Assembly (NCBI GenBank): GCA_023374045.1
Contig: CM041776.1
Location: 477,017,375 to 477,081,374 of the forward strand
Direction of reading: 5' to 3'
DNA: 64,000 nucleotides
Origin: Limonium bicolor
Lineage: Eukaryota; Streptophyta; Magnoliopsida; Caryophyllales; Plumbaginaceae
Position 1 is the first letter of the stretch; the number at the start of each line of letters is the position of its first letter. Of the stretch, positions 10,766 to 23,329 are shown in pieces. The notes below the pieces were generated by a model. The model was not told the DNA's origin. It saw only the letters and a program-made list of their open reading frames with translations, and ran no database searches. The position numbers and the translations under genes are program-made.

Positions 10766-12784
10766 CAGATTTTGCAGAATTGGCATTTTCTATCTCTGTT
10801 ACAGGTTATCTCTTAGTCCTTTAATTATCCAATCTTCCCCACCTTAAATCCACATGATTAAGCACTTAAATACCCTTCTTAATCACCTTAAACTAAGCAC
10901 CAAGTGCATCCACCAACTCTAGTTAATGTCACTTAAAATTCACTTACATTATCAAAACTAGTTTTCTTGTTTTGCTTAACTCTTGTAACAGATTTGGTAC
11001 CTTCTTTTACCATTCAAACAGTGCCATTCCCAGCACTTCAATTGACATTATTTCTACTCCTCATACACACTTCTCCTTAGTTGGTTTCCAAATCTTTAAC
11101 CACTCAATTAACCACCTCTTGAACACCTAGTTTCATCCCTTATAATAAAACACTCAAACTTATCCATTCCTAGGCAATTTTGACAGCACCTACTTGCTTT
11201 CCTTAGCACTTTCATCACCACATTAATATACTCACAAACACAATCTTCACCCCTGTTTTGTTTAGGCACCAATAAACACCATAACCATTCCCATGGTTCT
11301 CACATATGACTAGCTTAGTTTCCTAGGTTTGTTTGCACACTTAAACCACATTAATACACTCATTCAAACAATATTGTAGTATCATTACTACTCAAGTTCA
11401 AGTTTGTTTAACAGCACCCCACAATACGTTTCACAAGGAAAATAAAACTATCACAAGGTAAGCTTTTTACCTTGTTCATTTCGGTTTTCACCCTTCTTCT
11501 TCTTCTTTATCTTGTTCTCTCTTTCACTCTCTGTTTTTCACACCAAACAAGGCTATGATGCCACTACAACCACCGCCACCCCCACCACACACATTCAACA
11601 ATCAATTTGTTTTTCCTCCACAAAACCTAATATATATTTCAAGGAGCTAGTTTTCAAGGTTTAGCTTAGGTTTTACCTTAGAATAACAAATGGACAGCTT
11701 GGCAATCCATTGGAAGAGTTTCCATCCCTCCACAAGAGCAAGATGCTCACGGCTAACATGGGGAAAAATTCAACGTGAGGGAATTTCTTTTCCAAAATTG
11801 GAAGAGTTAGCTAGAAATGAAGAGCTTGTAACTTTCTTTTTACCTTGAAGCATCAAGAAGATGATGGAGGCTCAAAATCAGCTCCTTAAGCTTCAAAAGC
11901 CAAAACACCCATGGAAGTGAAGATGGAGGAATCGAGATTTTGAGGGGTGGAAAACGTAGCCCTCGCCGATACGAATCCAACGGTACTATTTTTGTGCGAT
12001 TCGGTGAAGAAATGAGCAACTGAGAAGAGGTTGAAGAGGGGCTGTTTGCTCACGTATGGAATCGCCATATACAGAGAATGAAGAAGAAGAAGCTCTGGTG
12101 GGGGAAAGAATTATCGTGAGAGATAGAAGAGAATGGGGAGTGAGGGTATTAATGTCTCATTTAACTATTCACTCCCTTTACTTTAATATTTTGTCCTTTT
12201 GTGACTAAATTAGTTTTTATTTAAAGGCATGTATGAGTACCAATTAAAACCGGCCCCACACAAAATACTAACTGGTAGCGTTTTTCATTTTTTTACAGGA
12301 AACGCTCGATAATTTACCCGGTTTAGCACTATTCACTAACCGGGCCCGTTTTTTGGATTTTTCTTGTTTCTTTATTTTTATGGCTATTAAGCTTCCATTA
12401 TTACTTAATTATAGTTATTTAATCAACTATAATTTTTACGGGTCCATTTGACCACTTAAAGTCACGTTTTCGGGTTTTCTCGAAAAACGTGCTTTAAAAC
12501 TCCGTTAGCGTTTTAATTCCATTATTTGGATCCGTTTTCTTCGGGAATCATTCCCGTACACTTATTAGGCCTAACTAAGCCTTAGGAATCCATCTCAGAC
12601 CCTCTCGAGATCATATATCTCTTATACTCATTTAACGCGCATTTTAGCGTCTTTCGCTTTTCAAGCGTTTTCTCTTTTCTTTTGGTTTTTCTTTTTTTAC
12701 CAATACTCTTTAGGCACCATTAGGCCTTATAATCATATTAGAGTAATTTAATCGCCATTTTTAGATCCGGGGTATTACAGCCCT

Positions 12785-13356
12785 GAAAATCATTCCTTGC
12801 ATAAAAACATATAAAAACATAAGACTGAACTAATAAAACACTTTAATACATAATATAGCACAAATAACATGTATATAACCTTATTTAGATAAATATAATT
12901 CTAAATCTAGCACATAAAATATGATAAGTATGCGGCTTATCAAGCCCTACACTTACCTTTTGCTAGTCCTCGAGCAAAACAAGATTAGAAAGGAGTAATT
13001 ACTTATGCACAAAACAGATAAACTTTAGAATGACAATTAGATATAATATTCCTAACTGCCTGACTCTAATTCATAAGTATCACTTAATCCTCCTTATCTA
13101 TCCTAGCATACTAATGGGTATAAATAAAGATTTTCAAAACCGATCAAAAAACTTTTAGGCTATTTTGCATAAGGGATTTGTAATCTCTCCTTTTTCCGGT
13201 TTCCATCTTTCAGCTCTATTTTTCAAGAGTTTCTGAATGTGGCCAAGACACACTCGTCATTGGTTTTTATGTTCAGCCCTATTTTGCAAGGGTTTCTGAA
13301 TCAACCATGATTTTTTTCTTTGAAGAACGGGGAATTTAGGAGAAAAAAAAGGAAAA
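12785..13356 (-). mobile_element. Inverted Tat/Athila-like 3' terminus remnant
   Basis: On the minus strand the order is GGAAACCGG..., TTTTGCTCGAGGACTAGCAA, the polypurine stretch AAGTGTAGGG (12945-12954), then TGATAAGCCGC (12932-12942). That is the usual 3' end of Tat/Athila elements: internal region, polypurine tract, LTR start TGATAAG. This orientation is opposite to the primer site at 8396. Either two elements met here or the site was rearranged before the solo LTR landed. TGATAAG and CTTATCA form a short palindrome at 12923-12942. The right side is cut by the LARD at 13357. Confidence 0.5.
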
Positions 13357-15684
13357 TGAAACACCCCTAAAAATCAAAAACACATGAAATCATGAATGTG
13401 TGTGGTATGTTTAACTAACCTGTCACATTAATGTATAACTGTACTACAACTTATACCCTAAGGTACTAGCGGGCATACATATGCCCGTGAAAGCGATAGC
13501 AAGTCGCATTGTAATATAAGCATTGGTACGTTTCGGTTTGGCATTAATGAAGATAACTGAGTAAATCAATTAGTCCTTGTTAGGACCTTTGTACCCGAAA
13601 CAGGTGTAATGCATTATACACACTGAAATATAGGAGTACTCGTCGACATATAACGACGGTACTAAATAACATATGTTGCGAGGGTATATTATACGAACTA
13701 CGTTACCGGATACAAACTTATACAAGTAACATTATAACGTAAATAATGGTACTCACGATCGGTATCCCATGACGTTGGTATCAAATTGAATTAACTACAA
13801 GTATTTAATCTTATTACATGATAACATGACCTACGAACTACTTGATGTCATCATAAAATGACGATGAAATCAGACCCCCTCTCTTGTGATTCCTGAAAGT
13901 ACTGCTAAGCCCATTAACTTTCAATTACCTACCCACTCAGCCCAAGTATTATACTGATTCCTAATTACTAATACCCCATTATACGGTTTAAATCTGTATT
14001 CTTTCCTTCTCGGTAGTGCGGGCACCTGCAACTGGTAAAAGCCACTCAATCCTTTCACATCTTTCCATCACCTCACGTCTGGTGCAAATACAGACTCTCT
14101 TGCTTTCACCGTTTGTGTGCCTGGAGATCTTAAGTGCTCAGCTTTCCTCCCTTACGTTTCCTATCCGAAACTCAAACCTTCGTTTCTCCATGCTGCATGT
14201 CCGAATCTTGGAGCTTTTACCCACCAGGTGGATCTGAAACACCACGAGCTAAACTGGCAAGGTAATGTTACCGGGTTGCTCTTATGTTTTCATTTCTGTT
14301 TGCTCTCCTATCCTTTGCTAAGCTCTGCCCGAGAGTTTACTCAACCTCTCTAATCTCTTGCATGTCCCACGCAAGCATTTTGCATGCCACTCCTCTGGTG
14401 AGATCTCGGTAAGTCCTGGAACAAGAGCACCCATCCCCATTCCCGCTACTCTAGCGCAAGGTAAAATGCTACCCGTTCCGTTTGTTACGGTTTCCTTCTG
14501 TTTTTCTTTCTCTGCTCTGCTCTGCCCGAAGCTTCATGCTCAACTCCTCTAACCTTCCTCATTTCATTCGTTTAAATCTTGCATGCAAAGCCTGCGGGTA
14601 GGATATCTGAAATTCGGTGAACAAACCTCTGGCTGATCTCTCGAGGGTAAGAGCAGGAAAACTCAAAACCATGCTGTTTAACTCCCTTCGCTATTCTCTG
14701 CTTTTGATGTCCGAAAATTGGGTGTTGACTCTTTTTTTTATCTAACCCATTTGCATGCATGAGGTCCTCTGGAAAACCCCCCCTTGAGGGTGCACCAAAA
14801 ATCGTCCAGAAACTCATTCTCATACTGCCTTGAAATCGGATCCGAGGTGAGGCCACAAAACTGGCATGTTCCCAGTCTTCGGTTTCTGTTTTAACGCCAC
14901 TAAAACCATCAACTAATCTGGAGAATTATGCTTGTGGTGACCAGTTGCAAGCCCAGCTCCGAATCAAAACCTCAACCAGACTGGAAATACTACCCAAGGG
15001 AAATCACCTCCTTCCCAAGGTTGTAACCCAGAAACTCGTACTTATACTATGATTAAACGTTGTGTTAAGTTTGGTCTGAAATTATCTGTTGTGAGGGTAA
15101 TACTCTGACGGGAATCTGTGTGGGTTGGTTAAGCATTGGCGAGGATGGTGGAAGAATGTCACTAAGTAACCAAGAAAATACCTAGCTAAAGCCAAAAACT
15201 TATCTTAGTGTTAGGTGTTGGAAAAGTTGGTTTAATGGTTGCCGATAGTTATTGGGTGGTCTGGGAAGTGTAACAGAAACTAGGCCTGAAGAGAAAGTAC
15301 CTACTGTCACGTTTTAGATGCCTGAAGTGGGGTTCGTGAGTGCTTGTGAAACCTGGTTAGGGGTGTACTAGTAAAACAATTAAACAACTAATGTAGACGT
15401 TATGATGTTTGGCAAAAATAAGAATGAAAACATACAGATTAAACCCAAGAAGGATGGAACTAGTAAAGATGAGTAAAATATGGTTATGTTGCTTAAACAA
15501 CAGCAGAAAATTTATCTGGATTGAAACTTAGGGTGCGTCGATGAATTATGGAGATTGCCCTAGGTTAATAGATAGTCAGATCTAATGCATTGAGCAACCA
15601 ATGTGTCTTCTGCTTTAGGGTTAGGCAGCAAGTTAAATGGTTCAAAAAAAGAAACTGTATGAACTAGCTAAGAGAACTAGTGCA

Positions 15685-18120
15685 GAAACGTGAGTTTGAT
15701 TTCTGCAGCTTTCATCTCTGTAAAAAATCAAATTTCTGAAACAATATATGTTGTATGGGATGGGTAATGAGCTTTAAAGACTTGGTAACACCTTATACTA
15801 AGGGTAGATAAGCTGGGGGATGTCGGAGAAACCAGTTAGCATATTAAAGAGAAGTAAGAAGTAGAAGTGTGCAGGAGTTAGATTTCAGTTTTCTGCAACC
15901 TTTTTTTCTGTATACCAACTTTTCAGAAGTAATATAAAGATTGTAGAGGCTGTATAATAAACTTAAAACCTTGCTGACATAGTAGACTAAGTGTGAATAA
16001 GTTGGGAATGCTAGAAAAGGCATTAACCCATTAGAAAAGCAATAGGAGTAGGAGGATGCAAAACTTGATTTCAGTTTCAGCCTTCTCCCAGTTTCAGCCC
16101 AAGCACATTTCAGTAGCTTTAACCGGCTGTTTTGGGCCTGTTTGTGTGAGTTAAAACTAAACTAAGACATTTAACTAAGTAGCTAGATAATTAAGGGAAA
16201 AGTTGGAAATCAGATCAAGAAAGAACAGAAAGAGAACTATAGAGGATAACAGATTAATGAACAGAAAAAGAAGACTAAAGAAGAAATACATTGGTTGGTG
16301 TTGCAGTTTTCTGTTCAGCCTCTTGGGCTCTGTATAACAAAGCTTAATTGAGTTAACAGCTTGGTTTTGGGTTGTTTATAAGTTCAAAGCCTTCTTAATA
16401 CACTTGGAAGATTGGGAATTAATTGAACGCTCTGAAAGAAGAAATAAAGAAGAAAACATAAAGATGCTGATTCTAGAGTGTCGATAGTTGTTGTTTCAGT
16501 ATAACCTTGTTGCAGATGGCATAGGAGGTTGTGTTGATTTAATAATAAACCCAAGTCAGTACTAATACATTTATCTAAGTTGGTATATTCATTTGGGAGT
16601 TTAGAAGGCAGTTAATCTATAAGAAAAAAAAAGAGGAAGGGAAGAGGCGTGTACAGATTCATGTTTCAGTTTTCTTTCTCTGAAACTTGTGTTCTGTATG
16701 ACAGACTCCCAGAAGTATTGAGTGTGTTATAGAGGATTAAGAATGAACCTAAGATACTGCTAAGATTAATGAACTAGGTTGGTACTTTCATAGGAGGATT
16801 AGAAATCAGTAGCTAAACCCAGCTGAAACATCAGGAAAGTGAAAACAGATAGATCTGTACAAGAAGAAAGAAAAAAAATAAAAATAAAATAAGAAGGTGT
16901 AAAGGTTGGTGTCAGTTTCGGAAATATGATACCTTCTGTATATAAACTTACCAGGTTGTAGTCTGTTGTCGTGAGTCAATTTTGGATTTAAAAACTCCTA
17001 ATAACACTCTTAGTAATGGGGACACACCTGGGTAGAAGCAAAGAGAACATGCTCTGTAACAGAAAACAAAGACAGAAACCAGTTAGTTCACACCAGGTTA
17101 TCAGTTTCGGTAGTTCAGTAATAATCACCACTTGCATTACCTGTTTTCTGCTCTTTTTAAGGTTACAGACCTTGTGTATAGGGATCTTAGGTGTACATCC
17201 TTGATTGCCTTGGGTTATCTGAAACTTAAACAAACCAAAAGAAATAAAAACAGTAGTAGTGTCGAGTTCAGTTTCAGGTGGGGATTAATCTCAGTTTCTG
17301 TAACAGGTTATACGGGAACCTTAGAAGTGTAGTGGTGTCTTAGGTATGAATTAGAAGCATTATTACAGAGGGAAATAAAGCTGGTAAATCATGTGAGGAT
17401 TTAGGAACCAGGTAACTAAGGACAAAAGAAAGGAAGGATAAAGGAGGATAAAGGATCAGATGTGAAACAGAAGTTAGTAAATCAGTTTATCAGATTTTGG
17501 GATTTACTTATCAGGTTTTCTGGTCTTGTTGTGCAGAGAAGTTCGGGGGTATTGTCTGGGTAGTCTTGGTCTGTCTTTTGGCTCAGAAACTCATTAACAG
17601 ACTTAACTGGATATAAATACATAAGAAGGAAACGAACAACAATATAGAGTCAGAACATAAAGAGAAACACAAGAAGAGCTACCAACTTTCAGTTTCTGTT
17701 AAAGATTTCATTCTGTTTCTGTATAGGAGGTTTTGTGTGTGTGTTACTGGAGTAATTATGAGTCTCAGATTTAACTAAACCACAAGCCTAAGTGTCTATA
17801 ACTTGGGGAGTATTAGAGAAAAACATTTAACACCTTAGAAGAGGATATAACAGGAGGAGAGTGCAATAACTCGAGCACCTATTTCAGTTCGTCTTAGTTT
17901 TTTTCTTTTCAGATTGCATTGATGTATCTGCTTCTGTGTAGTTAATTACAGAAGCTACGTGAGTGTTTTATGAGTGAAAGTTCGAGTTAAACCTAGGGTA
18001 ACTCACCTAACTAGTTGGGTAAACACTGCAGGAAAGTAACAGACAGGAATTTAGCTAACTAGAAACAAAAAAAAAAGAAAACAATGAAACATGGAGTGGG
18101 TTGTCTCGGTTTCTAATATT
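15685..18120 (+). repeat. Degenerate tandem blocks, 190-260 bp, in 5' LTR
   Basis: Blocks open with a TTTCAGTTTTCTG-like motif and CTGTATA, continue through AAC(T/C)TAA..CTAAG, and close with A-rich GAAGAAA runs. I count roughly eight to eleven, starting near 15690, 15870, 16060, 16300, 16490, 16660 and 16905 and then less clearly. The counterpart in the 3' LTR starts near 25700. Confidence 0.5.
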
Positions 18121-19310
18121 ATAGCTGTACTGTATAGCTTGATTACAGGAGAATTATGAGTGAAATGATAGTTAATCAATGAACCCAAACCAGACCAAAC
18201 TCACCTGATTGTGCGGGAAGAAACACTTGGACAGAGAACACATGGTTTAACATACTAAAGGGAGGTTAAGTAAGATTAAGCAATAAACCTATGTTACGGT
18301 TTCATGAACCGTGGAGCTTCTGTATAAATAATTTAAGGGGTATTCTAGGATCTATATTATCATCACACAAGAGTTAAAATATTTCTCACTTATTTATCTA
18401 GGGAAAGAATACCATTAGATAAGTCCTATCTATGTTTATAAACTTGTTACACAATTACCGCTTAAACGCCCTAAGACATGAACTAAGGAAAAGGGCTTGA
18501 TTAACATGTAAATAAAGATATGAAATATCCTAGGAGTAAGTTAAGCCTAGGATTAATGCATGTGAACTTCTAAGGGTCAATACAAACTAAACATGTAACA
18601 ACTCACCTAAGGAATGACATACGGTAAAGTGTCGTCACATAAAATAATAAACTGACGTATTGTTTTAATTAACCCTAGGACCGTAGCGAGCTCCGACCGG
18701 GACTCCGAGTGTAAGACGACTCGTACTTCGAATAAGGTATGGACATGTGTGGTTCGTATGTTGCCGTGTTACACGGCTTGTGTGCTGTGTGCTTTTGTTT
18801 GCCAATGACTTCAAGACTAAAGCATGAAAATGGATTGTTTGTTTATCTTGCTTATTCGCTTGCGGTGTGTTTATGTGAAGTATGATAACGGATTGCTCAT
18901 TTAAATTGCGGTATTGTTGCCTCATACCTGTTATACCTTACTTGCGTGCACACAGTAACTTAGTCACTCCCCGTTTATGTAAACTACGGACGGAACTTAA
19001 CAAATAATACAAACGAATAAGGAAACTACTTATATAATGGAAAACTCCTCTCTAACCATGGAGGACTCTCAAGGACGCCCACTATGGTGTCAAACTATTT
19101 ACGATAAGTGAATGCCCTATTGAGGACGGTTATCGACACCACAATGGTGTCAAGCTGAACAAAAAGAAAAGACACATAATAAGTAATTATCAACTGGTAG
19201 AACATGAGAATAACCCGGGAAGACAACATCTCGGGCCGCGCGGCGTATGTATGATGTATATTCGGGAGTTGGTATCTGCATCAGATCCTTCGACCGACCA
19301 TTGTGGAGCA

Positions 19311-19520
19311 CATCTTGGGGTCTAAAAGACGAACCCTCTTTCTCGACGAACGATGCCGGGATTGGAAGATTGGCAATTTGGGAAGCATGACCTGGGGTCA
19401 AGAGATGACCCCTCTGTCTCGACCTGACGTCGGGATTGGAGGATCAGCTAATTGAAGAGCATAACCTGGGGTCTAAAGGCGACCCCTCTTTCTCGATGTA
19501 CGACGCCGGGAATGGAGGTA
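19311..19520 (+). repeat. About 70-bp tandem repeat, three units, 5' LTR
   Basis: Three units share YTGGGGTC..GACC(C)CTCT and TCTCGA...GACG(C/T)CGGGATTGGA. The same array lies at 29311-29518 in the 3' LTR. Confidence 0.75.
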
Positions 19521-19674
19521 TGAACTAAAGTATGAACAAAGGTATGAACTAAGGAGGAGACGTCCTCCAACGTGCGGTAACAGAAGAATACACCGTTAAT
19601 CTATGAGAAACAGGGAAAGATGAGCACCCATACTATATGGTCACGGGATCTAAACTATATCCCTAGACCGGGTG

Positions 19675-19830
19675 CAAGGAAAGAGAATGAAAATACACAT
19701 TATGAAAACAAGGAAAGAGAATGAAAATACACATTATGAAAACAAGGAAAGAGAATGAAAATACACATTATGGAAACAAGGAAAGAGAATGAGAATACAC
19801 ATTATGGAAACAAGGAAAGAATGAAAACAC
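19675..19830 (+). repeat. 34-bp tandem repeat, 4.5 copies, 5' LTR
   Basis: Units begin CAAGGAAAGAGAATGAAAAT at 19675, 19709, 19743, 19777 and (truncated) 19811. There are no spacers between units, so it is a simple minisatellite. Confidence 0.9.
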
Positions 19831-20490
19831 ACAAAACGCTTATATGATCCCGCTGTGAGGATCGTCATCACTTGTATTCTATGGCACACTCTATTTGTGA
19901 TTGTGATGATGTGCTTGTGGCTGTCTCTGTGCTCAGCGTGTTGTGAATTGGTGTGTTGCCATTTCATGTTGTGTGTTACTGCTCATTCATGGCATGTAAA
20001 TTGGACTTAATAATATTCGACCAAGTAGTCGTGTAGCCCGGTAACATGCGGGCTTCACACGTTCATACTCGGCATAGTTTTGCTGAGTCCTTTATTTTTA
20101 CAGGTGATCATCTGGATCGCGACGGAGCGTAGGCAGGGTGACTACCATGGGGGTAGTCCACCGGGGCACAACCTTTAAGTTTGTAGTAGCACATGTAATA
20201 TATGGGTTGATACTAAACCCGAGATGTAATTCTTAGCTTATGATTTGGTATTCTTGTTGTAGACACTCGGTATTCAGATTTGTATCTTATATTGTATAAA
20301 AGTTTTGGTTGAGGGATGTTCCAGTCATGCAGACCGTAACTTAGTATTGGTAGTGTGGTCTGTCAACCACGTGGGTGGTTGGCATCTGTAGCACCCGAAA
20401 GATATCGAGAATCCGCTGCTTAGTTATCATGCAATATGACCGGAGTTGGTTTTGTACTATTGAATGTTTATTCGGGGGTGTTACAGAAAG

Positions 20491-20502
20491 TGGTATCAGA
20501 GC
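20491..20502 (+). promoter_or_regulatory. Primer-binding site (initiator tRNA-Met)
   Basis: TGGTATCAGAGC lies five bases (GAAAG) after the LTR end and matches the 3' end of plant initiator tRNA-Met. Most of it is the left arm of a perfect 9-bp inverted repeat: ATCAGAGCG at 20495-20503 and CGCTCTGAT at 20510-20518, with a 6-base loop. Confidence 0.9.
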
Positions 20503-22936
20503 GTAGTTGCGCTCTGATGACTGGAACAGAGAAGTACCGAGTATAGGAAACCTGGAATCAGGAATTTTGACAGGAAGTTAAGGGTTGGGGTAGTACGTGA
20601 GGCGCGTTAGTTAGAGCTCTCCCCCAGTAATTACTGGATACCTAACAGATACCTACACCCACCCACCACGTCCCCAATTTCCTTTAAAATCATAGAAAGA
20701 ACGCCGGAGAGGTAGAAAGCCTCCTCACACTCGGGAAAACCCGATCCGGCATCTATTTAACGTTATACAATCAACCCCTGAAGTAAAGACTATACTATAC
20801 AATAGACGTTGCCAAGGGATAATACCCATAAAGGGACCAACTTTAGCGACAACTTGGGTCGACATGTTTAGCAGGCGATAGGACCCCACCTCACAAACAA
20901 AGAGGACCGAGATATCCCTAAATTCATGAAATAAATAAGGCTTAACTCCTCAATTAATTAGCTAATGATAGGATTGGGAGGAATTATGCAATTCATACAC
21001 ATGAGAGAAAATTTATTAAAACTCTCAAAAAAAAGAGGAATAACGAAATCAGAATATAGCTCAAGACGAAATTACACCTTAAATTGGTACAACCTATGAT
21101 GCTTAACGAAGTATGACATAATTTACACACAAGGAATAATAAGCAGAAAATAACAAATGGATTACGAGACCCATAAAGGATTCACAGGGGAAACGGAGTA
21201 AAGTTAACTCAGATAAATGTGAGCCTAAACTGGCCAACAAGAAAAAAAAATCAGACAAATATTTATGAATAATCGGGTATTGAAATCTGGAAATCTTAAC
21301 CAAGATTAACGGACTAAGATAGGTGAGGAATCATGTGGTCAATTCAATATTAATTTGCAAGTGTTGAGGATAATAGTAATAGCCTAAGAGTTGGGAAGTA
21401 TACAACTGTATACCCAATTGACTAACACAGAAATTTATGAGACCACATGTATATAGGAAACGAACATGAACATATCTACATATGGTACGGGGATTGAAAT
21501 GTGAAGAGCGGATAATACCAGGAGGATCTAAATGCAGAACTAGTACATCATTAAACTTATTAGAATACTCACATGGGAACCTATATAAATCAAGAGGGTT
21601 ATAACACACCAGTATATGTGTAAATATATATACACAGTTAAAAAAAAATCTGAACAATTAATCAAAAGGCTTAGACTTTGGCACTAGCCATGAATTGATT
21701 GCCAGATGGCTAGATACGAGTAATATAAGAACTCAAATCTGATTAATTGATTGCTTATTTAAATTGGACGTGCAAGGCTGAACTTGACCCTGGCCAGGTC
21801 AAGTGACACCGAACACAAATTGGGGTGAGTGAGGGAGTAGTCCAACACTTACGCTGATCACGTCAGTGTTGGAGGATTCTTGAAACCTCCTGCAAGTGGA
21901 CACACGAACCAAATAGATGTGAAATTTTATGAGTTCCAATTAGTAAAAGGATAAAAGAAGCGGTGTTGATACTAAATGATGCTATCATATGAAAACATGG
22001 ATACATGATTCCAAAATTTGAGATTCCAATGTGGAGAGACTTGAAATGTTGTGATATTACTAATAACCTAAAAGATACCACATAAAATTTATACTATCGC
22101 AAACAAGTGCAATATGTAACCCATAGTAGTCAAACACGTTACATCATAGGAACTTCTAACTCATATAATTCGGTAACCTTCTGACTGAAACTAATTGAAG
22201 TCAGCCAGTAGTGTCAATGCCATAATTGGGATGGGAAATAAAGGTTACTAAAGACGAAGAAGAAAGTTTTAAGTTGACGGTACAAATCAAGCTATAAATA
22301 AGTAAAACGCCAGGGGAGTAAACTAACCGTCAACGTACAATAACGATCGGCTATGTAAAAAAACATGTTGTTATAACAGTGACATGATTATAACATTGAG
22401 AAATAATAAAACTAAATCGTTACTACAGAGAATATATCAATATAAGCCTAGAAGTTAGCTGGAAAGAATAACTCAGACGCTTAAAAGCGCACTAAAAGAA
22501 TGAATATCCGGATAGACAAATTACAAGCCACCAAGACCATGTACAGATCGAAATACCAAGTGTCAATAAACAGACCTTGTACAACTAAAATATAAAGATT
22601 CAAAGGAACTAGATGATACATTGTAAACAGATAAAAAGGGAAAAACGAAACCCTAAGGTAAACAGAGTCGCACAGCAGAAGCTGGTGGACCTAGAGAGGT
22701 ATCTTCCAGCAGATTAGCAAGTAACTTATCTGCCAGTACCTTAAACCCAGTGAGACTAAACCCGAATCTGTTGGTAGTTCTGTATGGATACCGATAAAGG
22801 CCTTTTGATACGAAACCAAACCATTAGCATGGTTAAGACCTTGATGGATTGATAAAAAGAGCTACATTGCATAACAAACTGGAATGCTTCATGAGATTTA
22901 AACATCTTGAACTAATGTTCAAGGATGATATAGTGG
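20503..22936 (+). other. LARD internal region, non-coding
   Basis: About 2.4 kb with stops in all frames at short intervals. I see no CCHC knuckle, protease, reverse transcriptase, RNase H, integrase or chromodomain. Minus-strand open frames of 66-108 codons (for example 21331-21657) are AT-rich and unrecognisable. The packaging signal is expected just downstream of the primer site but cannot be located by eye. Confidence 0.7.
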
Positions 22937-22974
22937 GGATTACGTGGGCGTAATCCATTTTTAAGGGGGGTAGG
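22937..22974 (+). promoter_or_regulatory. Upstream hairpin + polypurine module (second copy)
   Basis: An 8-bp perfect stem, GGATTACG (22937-22944) with CGTAATCC (22949-22956) and loop TGGG, is followed at once by TTTTTAAGGGGGGTAGG. This has the same layout as the true 3' polypurine site about 390 bases downstream. It could serve as a second plus-strand primer or be a relic of an older 3' end. Confidence 0.65.
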
Positions 22975-23329
22975 CGTGTTGCGTTTTGCTGTGCTATTAT
23001 TCGTTTGATGTGTTTGGATTTGTGACGCTATGCATGTTTGAACTGTGTTTGGATTATGATGCTATGTGTGTGATCTGTGTATGACTTGTTTTAGATGCAT
23101 TGTGTTGTTCCTGTAGTACATATGAGTAAGTATATGGATATTACTGGATGCTGGTACACTGGAATATTATTGAGAATTTGGTGAAGCCACAGATGTGGCG
23201 TGGTGCTTATAAGCACAGATGATGGAATAGAACTATGAATTTTGCGGGACATGATCCCTTGGCTAGTGACAACGAATTCAGGACTTGATCCCTGTGAGTG
23301 GCTAAAACCGAACATTAATTAACGAGACA
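22975..23329 (+). other. Non-coding spacer between the two polypurine modules
   Basis: Roughly 355 bases with no open frame of note. TTTGGATT(A/T)GTGAYGCTATG-type phrases repeat near 23010-23060, a small degenerate duplication. Confidence 0.45.

Larger units (their letters stand above)
8454..12779 (-). mobile_element. 4.33-kb solo LTR, Tekay-like Ty3/gypsy
   Basis: The sequence begins TGTAACACCCC and ends GGGGTATTACA, an inverted terminal pair. It is flanked by the identical pentamer GCCCT (8449-8453 and 12780-12784), a perfect target-site duplication. No primer site, polypurine tract or coding domain lies inside. On the minus strand the order CAGGT box, CCGCTGC box (near 8520), then GGGGTGTTACA matches the 3' end of the LARD LTR, which sets the orientation. 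It is what remains after recombination between two LTRs of a complete element. The host site is the leader of the Tat/Athila remnant. Open frames within it (for example 9056-9455 and 10505-10816) are repeat-derived. Confidence 0.85.
13357..20485 (+). repeat. LARD 5' LTR (7129 bp)
   Basis: It is the first direct repeat of the pair and runs from TGAAACACCCC to GTGTTACA. It holds degenerate tandem blocks of about 190-260 bases at roughly 15685-18120, three units with GACCCCTCT and GCCGGGA cores at 19311-19520, and a 34-bp tandem array at 19675-19830. A T-rich TTTTTACAGGTGATC sits near 20096 and a CCGCTGC box near 20412. Small open frames (for example 14016-14856 and 17016-17332) recur in the 3' LTR and have no recognisable domain. 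Confidence 0.92.

Noticed and set aside
14016..14856. Small proteins encoded in the LARD LTR
   Set aside because: Several overlapping frames on both strands with no domain. They are copied in the second LTR at 24020-24915 with frame-changing indels, so there is no sign of coding selection.
19675..19830. CRISPR-like array
   Set aside because: The 34-bp units are contiguous with no unique spacers, in a plant LTR. It is a minisatellite and is repeated in the other LTR.
20491..20518. Part of a tRNA gene
   Set aside because: Only the 12 bases of the tRNA 3' end are present (as complement) next to an LTR, so it is a primer-binding site.
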